DNA of 64,000 bases, from contig CM075939.1 of the NCBI GenBank assembly GCA_038030265.1, forward strand, positions 9,219,253-9,283,252, read 5' to 3'. The notes under the pieces were generated by a model. It saw only the letters and a program-made list of their open reading frames with translations. It was not told the DNA's origin and made no database searches. Shown in pieces: positions 58,177 to 64,000 of the stretch (positions are counted from its first letter, which is position 1; every line of letters begins with the position of its first letter). Source of the DNA: Corythucha ciliata. Its lineage: Eukaryota > Arthropoda > Insecta > Hemiptera > Tingidae. Position numbers and translations under genes: made by a program.

Positions 58177-59357
58177 TCACCACCCGAACCACACCGTCTC
58201 TGCCGGGCCACAGGCCAACTCAGACTCCAGAAGCACCAGATCACGCTGAGTCCTAATAGCAAGATAAGGAGACGGAGACACGCCGAAGGTCACTCGAGTC
58301 AGCTCGTACTCCAGTACGGAGTCAGAGGAGTCAGTCTTCCACAGAACACGCTGATATCGGCGATCTTCAGGCCGTACAAAAATCATGCGGAACATGTGGC
58401 GTATGTCCACCGTAAAAACTACAGTCGGTAGCCGAAAATTCAGAATAACTGCCACGATGTCCGCTTGTTCAGAGAAGGGCCAGATGACGTCGGGGCGAAC
58501 GAGTCGAAAACGACTCTCAGCTTCCTCCCCCCCCCCCCACAGTTCCCTTAATCACAGCATGGGGCGGGATATAATATCCAGGCACCCCAGTCTGGGTCAC
58601 AGGCTCCATGTGCCCCAACTCAAGATACTCCGCCATACAGGCAGTATACATACTACGCAGCTCAGGGTCACGCGAAAATCTTCTCTCCAGAGCCAACAAC
58701 CGCCTCTCAGCCTGAACACGGGAGTCCCCCTGACAGCCAGGGTCACGCTTAAAAGGTAGGCCCACAGAAAACTGCCCAGACGGCAAGCGAGCAAGAGATT
58801 GCCGGAACAGCTCCTCACATTTCTCCTCATCAGGATTCAGGGGGTTAGCGAGCGGCATATCCTCTACCTGCTAGAAACGCTTGATATTATCATTCAGATC
58901 TTCAATAACAGGGGTAGCAAAAAAACAATGGAGCAGGAGCGGACTCCGGCGCAGAAAATCCCCCCTCCCCCCCGATAAGCCATCCAAACAGCGACTCCCA
59001 CGCCATGATAGATGATGTGGAGCTCCGCACAGACCGACCAGTGAACACCTGGGAAAACACAGCTACGCCCAAAATTATAGAGAAACCTCCACGACCGGAA
59101 GGTCACCAGTCAAGGAGGGGTGAGGGACGACATGAAGGGCCACAGAAATGCCAGGGGACAAAATCTGCCTACGATACGCAAACCGTCGCAGACACCTTTC
59201 CCCTCGCTACAGCAAGAGGGGCGTTGGCAACGCCGGTAAAGGCCATGCCTGAACGTTCTCTCGGCAATCCAAGGCGCTGAGCGCAAGCCAAAGAAATCAG
59301 CGAATACTCGGAGTCAGAATCAATCAATGCTCTAACCAGATGAGGCCTACCGTCCCC
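58177..59357 (-). pseudogene. Decayed BEL/Pao LTR retrotransposon pol fragment
   Basis: Reading the - strand, a protease-like piece (about 59357-59169) contains LVRALIDSDSEYSLISL, where the BEL/Pao aspartic protease expects a D-S-G triad; here the Gly is Asp. A second piece (58858-58520) has the typical pre-RT block LPFKRDPGCQGDSR and GHMEPV with YYIPPHAVIK. A third (58455-58177) has the start of the reverse transcriptase, FTVDIRHMFRMIFVRPEDRR, with the first catalytic Asp, then LTRVTFGVSPSPYLA. The YxDD motif, RNase H, integrase and LTRs are missing, the pieces lie in different frames, and a G/C run and deletion separate the second and third. A family B array abuts the protease end. It is non-functional. 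Confidence 0.85.
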
Positions 59358-59409
59358 GTCCCCCCAAAACAGTCAATTCAGCAGTGGCCAACAATGCCAC
59401 AGATCGGGC

Positions 59410-59930
59410 AAATAAGCGATTTTTCTCAATTTAGCTTTTTAGCAACCAATGATCGATTTGTTATTTATTAGCCGTGAATTAGCGTTAATCTCAATTTCAG
59501 CTGCGAATTGGCGTTTTCGTTAATTAATTGTAGCTATGAATTATAGTTTTTTGTTAATTTTAACTGTTCATTTGCGTTTTTCGTAATGTATCTGCTAATT
59601 TGCGATTTTTCTGGATTTAGTTGGATGAATTAGCGTTTTTCTCTTTTTTAGCCACTGATTAGCATTTTCCCTCAGTTTTTGCAATTTTTTTCTTGAGATC
59701 CTGATGTATATTATTTAAGTCTTGCCTGCTGAGTGATTCATCGCTGCTTTCTCTCAATTTTATAGCCACGAATTAGTCATTTTTCTACATTTTAGTCGTG
59801 AATGAGCGTTTTTCCTAATTTTAGCCGAGAATTAGTGATTTTTTTTTTTTACGTTATCTGCGAATTAGCACTTTTCTTGATTTATCTACATTTCAGCCAC
59901 GAATTTGGCGCTTTCCCCTGATCGGAGGCA
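59410..59930. repeat. Family B degenerate array (+ orientation)
   Basis: Units such as AGCCGTGAATTAGCG and TTTCTCAATTT recur at about 30-40 bp spacing. The array begins exactly where BEL/Pao similarity ends, so it may have replaced or invaded the element. Confidence 0.7.
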
Positions 59931-60711
59931 AGTAAAATAGAGATTTTCAAGGAAATTATTTTTGAAATTCGGGCGGAATGAGCGGAGAAAATCGCACCGC
60001 CCGACGTTTGCCTTGGTCGACATAAATGGCTGGGTGGCGGTTCTCACCTTTACGTGCATCGTGTCAGGGGAATATTATTAGGGGAGGGGGGGGGCTGGAC
60101 TCTCCGACATCAACGAGGAAGCGATCAATTTGGAATTTGAAAACCCGTCATCATTTTTAAATTAATCGGTTGGCACAATAATTTATTGTATCCTCCTATT
60201 TCATACTTCCCACAGTTTTTTACAACTTTCGATCATTTTTAAGAGAGGCATGTTTCATTTTAAAAGTAAACTACAGAGAAAGGAATACAACTGGGAACAC
60301 AATGTTCGCTCCCTGAACAAATATAAAGGCGAAGCAAAATTACAGCTAAAAACGTGTTTGGTTGTCTTTGTAAACCCAAAAACACTACAAATTGACCCCC
60401 ACTTTAGTTTTTTCAAACGGGAGATACCGCGAACACAGCCAATGTCACCAAAATAAAACACAAATTTCAATGTGTTGCCCTTAAATTAAAGCGAGAAAAA
60501 AAATGAGTATATCGATGAGGCAGACGTCAGCGTTTCCTGAACAATTATAATGGGGGGGGGGGGCGTTAAAGTTGTCTTACCAAGAAAGACCTGTAGCCTC
60601 CCTATCCCCACACATCTCCTAAAACTATTTAAAAAACGAATTTCGAAACCGAAATCTAACGTCCAATAGGACATAACGATCGCTACTGGTAAAAACTAAA
60701 AGCAATAACTG
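59931..60711. other. 3' flank of the PGC-1-like gene; no other gene
   Basis: AT-rich with G runs (60083-60092, 60552-60563). It probably includes the 3' UTR of the - strand coactivator gene. The opposed ORFs at 60250-60470 have no recognisable content. Confidence 0.45.
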
Positions 60712-63217
60712 TCAAGCGAGCTGTTTTTGTTTTCGAAGTTTTTCCTGAGCCTCGCGAAGAAGAGCGTCAAACGATGGTCGGGCGACGGCGGCTACGGTTC
60801 GTGTATTTGGAGCCGCGGGCTGTAAATACGGGCAGTAGCTTTGTTGTTGAAGTCCCATTGAGTCTGTGAAACGATAAATGTTTAGAAACGAAATGTTTAA
60901 GTGGGGAGGTGGGGAAGGTTCGCGGGCGGAGGGGTTATGTTCATACCCAAATCGGCGTATCGTTGTCGGCAAAATGCACGACGCCCTCCAAAGCATATGT
61001 CGTAACGCGGCTCGGCGGGATTATCGTTGCCATGCTCAACAGCTTTGTACGCGTCCGATTTATGGGCGTAAGTCACAAAACCGTAGTTATCCCTAAAAAT
61101 ACAACTGAATTTATATAAAATTGACTTAGGGGGAGGAATTTATAATTCAAATCTCACCCTCTCTCTCTGAAATGAAGACTGATATCGACGATAGTACCGA
61201 ACACCTTGAAACGCTCTCTCAGTTGAGATTTTGTCACGCTGTCCTCGATTTGTCCCACGAAAACAACTCGGCGCTCTTCGATCTGTTTCTGTTTCTCGCC
61301 CAGGCGATCCTCCGAATATCGCCTGGACGATCGATACCTTTGATCGCTCCGGGATCTCGACCGATTTCGTCTGCGCGATCGCCGACTGGATCCGCTTACA
61401 GACCTCGAAGAGCTGAAAAAAAAATGAGTTGTTTACCACAGCAAGCCTTTGGAGCGAGGGGGAGATGTTTCAGGGTGTTTTGAACACCTACGACGAGCCC
61501 GATGACGTGGACCTCGTACGGTTTCGGTGTCTACTTCGGCTTCTATAGCTTCTCCTTCTGGGTCTTCGATTGTGAGATCTCATACTTCCGCTGGACGATG
61601 ACGACGTTGATCTTCTGCGCCTGTGCGTTCGTTTGTCACACTCCTCACTAAATATTCGCGGTGTAAACAAAAATCATAGGGAATAGACCTTGAAACTCTT
61701 ACCTGTTTGATTTTTCTTTAACGCGGTCATCCTCTACTACGTGCTTAGGAACTCTATCTTCCGAAGAATGATCATTGTCCATTTCTAAATTCGAAAGAAA
61801 TGGTGGTTTCTAATACGATTGCTGAAATGACGCGGTTTATTGAACTTACTTGATTGGCTTTGACTACTTTTCTTAGCCCACTCGTTTGTCAGAATCGCTT
61901 CGGCGATCGTCCCGAATTTCCTGGGCGAAATAACTTTGGTGAACTTTCGCCGAGAACGATACTCGTCCAAATTCAATTTCTTCTTTTTCGGTGCATCCTT
62001 TTTAGTCTCCTTCACAACACCAGCACCAGCGGGTGCGCATACTGATACCCCTCCATCACTCGGCTGTGAACCGGCCAGAGCAGACAACGTACCCTCACTC
62101 GCGTCACTCACTTCACCCGACTCGAGACCGCTGTCCTTTTTAGGATTCTTATACCACGGCGACGCATTTTCCTTCTTGCCAACGGCGTTCGTTGACGACG
62201 ATGATGAAGAGGAGGAGGAGGAGGAGGTGGTAGTAGGTTGAGGAGGGGACGCAGCGGCGACTTCGGTTGTGTTCTCTTTCTCCAGAGCCCATCGATCCTC
62301 TTCGGTGACTGTGAAAGCGTCGTACTCCTCGACCGAAGATTTGAACGACGGGCGGCCTCCATCACCCGAGCAGTAGTTGTGGTCGCACTGTCTATCGTCT
62401 TCCGGAGTTTTTTTCTGGAGAAAAAGCACAAAAAACCCACCAAATAATTCAAAATTCAACACATAATTTGAAGTAATTTATTACTTTCGACTTATTCTTT
62501 TTTGTTCCCGACCGCTTCGACTTATGTCCCACTTGATTGCTCTTCGCAACGTCCTCGATTTTAACAACGCAATCGTCATCGTCTTCCACATTGATCTCAA
62601 CCACATCATAATTGTCCGGACCTAAATGATCGGTCGATTCACCGTTTCCACCAACGCCGCCGGTGTCAACGACAACGTCATCTGGTGACATTACCACTTC
62701 TTCGTCTTCAGTGACGCTGATCACAGTGTCAATCTCTTGAGTCTAACCAAGGGACCCATATGACATGTCATTTAAAAAAAAAAAATCGTTTCCCCGCTAT
62801 CGAAATTCTTACTTTTCTCAAAGATGTTAAATGACGCTCCCACTCTTTGTACGTTCTTTCAAAATCCTCCTCGCGAAACTCATTTTTGATGAAACTGAAA
62901 ACATTAAACAACAAAAATGGCGTGCAATAGCGTCGGTTGGAGAATGGGCGGGGTGAGCTTCTTACTCGTCATCCTCAAGCCAATCTATATCGGTGATGGC
63001 GTCGTTTGAACAGCTAGTTAATACAAAATTATCTTTTAGGAGCACGGAATTTTCAACGTCGAAATCGGGTCCCTGTTGGCGTAAAAAATAAATAAAATTG
63101 GGAGGACCATCAGGAGGAAAATGTTTTAATTTATTGGGGTGGGGGTGGGGTATTTACCTCGCAGATGAAATCATCGAAATAGGCTTGATCGAGTTTTTCA
63201 AAAAATCCCGATTCCAT
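60712..63217 (-). CDS. srl: PGC-1 family transcriptional coactivator (Spargel homologue)
   Basis: Ten coding exons on the - strand: 63217-63158, 63072-62966, 62894-62813, 62742-62485, 62414-61850, 61784-61703, 61647-61492, 61412-61158, 61092-60947, 60863-60712. All have GT-AG junctions with matching phase; 620 aa. PGC-1 proteins are nuclear coactivators that drive mitochondrial biogenesis and metabolic genes. The N-terminus is acidic (MESGFFEKLDQAYFDDFICE); I see no clear LXXLL motif. DHNY at 180-183 fits the HCF-1-binding motif (D/E)HxY of this family. A Ser run follows at about 238-248, then the conserved SGEVSD and LDEYRSRR segments, an RS-rich region (about 385-470), an RRM (about 477-570; RRVVFVGQIED and DNYGFVTY) and the family tail ADLDS...SFDALLREAQEKLRK. 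RS-RRM-tail order is diagnostic. The ATG follows a 5' UTR acceptor at 63235, so at least one upstream non-coding exon exists. Confidence 0.93.
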
Positions 63218-63234
63218 GACAGAAGGAAAAATCC

Positions 63235-64000
63235 CTGTAAGCGAAATTTTCAGTTAAATTACGTGCTAGGGCGAGGGATATGGCACTAAATTCGCGTTTT
63301 AACCGAACGTAGGCCTTTTAGAAAAGCCTTATTTTCTTTACTACGTTGTCCATTCGACCAGCAGCACCCCCCCCCCCTCACGAGGTCACGCAAATGCTTG
63401 TTGGAGCATCCCTGGAAAGTGCGCAGTAATGTCCGTGTTCCAGCGTCCACTATACCCACACTGATACTCCGGTGAAAATAGCCATTATACGAAAATCAAG
63501 ACGGATTTTAGACGAAGTTCGGGGTTCATCAATTTTTGTGGTCGGTTTGGCGCGTTTGGAAGCCCAAGATTGTGCCCGCGAAATCAACCAAAAGAAAAAA
63601 TTAAATGCACTAAAAGTTCAGCTTTAGCTTAAACTGCCTTATTTGATGATTTTCGGCGGGTAAAATCGTAATTTCGCCCACACACAAGATTGACATTCTG
63701 AACATGACGATTGACACCCGTCAGAACCACCTGTTACAGTTTGAAAACAGATTTCGACAAAGGGCCCATGAAAAAACTGATCCGCCCTAGAAAACGCCGA
63801 ATTGGACTAATAACCGCTCCCCACTCCAAGGGTCACTTTGGGTTACAAAAAAAAACTTAGGTCCACGGACCCGGAGGTAAGCGTGAATACGTTTTTGGCT
63901 GGTACGCAAGCGCGGATCTAGAGTTGGCTTGAGGAGGGGGCCATATTATGACTCCATCCGGCCCTCGCCCCTGCCACCACACGTCACACTGTTACTGGAC
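63235..64000. other. Upstream of the PGC-1-like gene; possible transposon end
   Basis: Probably 5' intron or promoter-side sequence of the - strand gene, with a C run at 63367-63376. From about 63905 GCGCGGATCTAGAG, followed by TTGGCTTGAGGAGGGGGCC, resembles the sequence at 45296 (GTCGTGGATCTAGGG, then GGGCTTG), probably the left end of a transposon that runs out of the window. Confidence 0.4.

Noticed and set aside
58385..59280. + strand ORFs of 91-124 codons
   Set aside because: Antisense to the BEL/Pao relic, which has clear protein similarity on the - strand.
61936..62447. + strand ORFs with an acidic run
   Set aside because: Antisense to the serine run and surrounding coding sequence of the PGC-1-like exon 5; shadows.

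Overview
The window is eukaryotic nuclear DNA, almost certainly from an arthropod. The coding regions are broken by short GT-AG introns, and the large Arf-GAP gene resembles the insect ASAP protein block by block, including its acidic DDD stretch and its [14 protein letters not shown] linker. I cannot name the species. Non-coding DNA dominates and is rich in transposon remnants, foldback elements, degenerate short tandem repeats and poly-G/poly-C tracts.

Layout. 1-29.8 kb holds no gene I can support. It carries a complete non-autonomous hAT element (3226-6075, perfect 8-bp target duplication), a broken hAT transposase (8241-9446), a LINE-like fragment (12.2-12.6 kb), two arrays of a degenerate ~30-bp repeat (family A: 16.2-17.7 and 23.6-25.0 kb), a foldback element (20960-21451), a foldback enclosing a tRNA-Thr-like sequence (22048-22322), tRNA-derived SINEs, and a cluster of PIF/Harbinger-like MITEs (27.0-30.8 kb), one of which holds a nested SINE.

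29.9-34.7 kb is a compact gene island. RRP7A (rRNA processing) is on the + strand. On the - strand, converging with it, lie BLOC1S5 (BLOC-1 subunit) and TMEM199 (V-ATPase assembly factor) head to tail with only 5 nt between stop and start, followed by an unassigned exon-like ORF. 35-43.9 kb is again repetitive: family A and B arrays, a nested hAT, two adjacent large foldback elements and a 301-bp tandem duplication.

43960-56679 is an 18-exon ASAP gene (1087 aa: BAR, PH, Arf-GAP, ankyrin, proline-rich, SH3). Its introns hold minisatellite arrays and hAT elements. After a decayed BEL/Pao retroelement (58.2-59.4 kb, - strand) and another family B array comes a 10-exon PGC-1/Spargel-family coactivator on the - strand (60712-63217, 620 aa), converging with ASAP.

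The genes are ordinary conserved housekeeping or trafficking genes and do not form one pathway, although BLOC1S5 and TMEM199 both act in endolysosome biology. The most unusual signal is the link between degenerate minisatellites and hAT elements. Three elements with recognisable hAT-like ends (two with perfect 8-bp target duplications) each carry a different short-period array, and one of them has inserted into an array of another family. This suggests that arrays are seeded or carried by transposition. All exon boundaries were read by eye from splice signals and reading frame; no alignment program was run.
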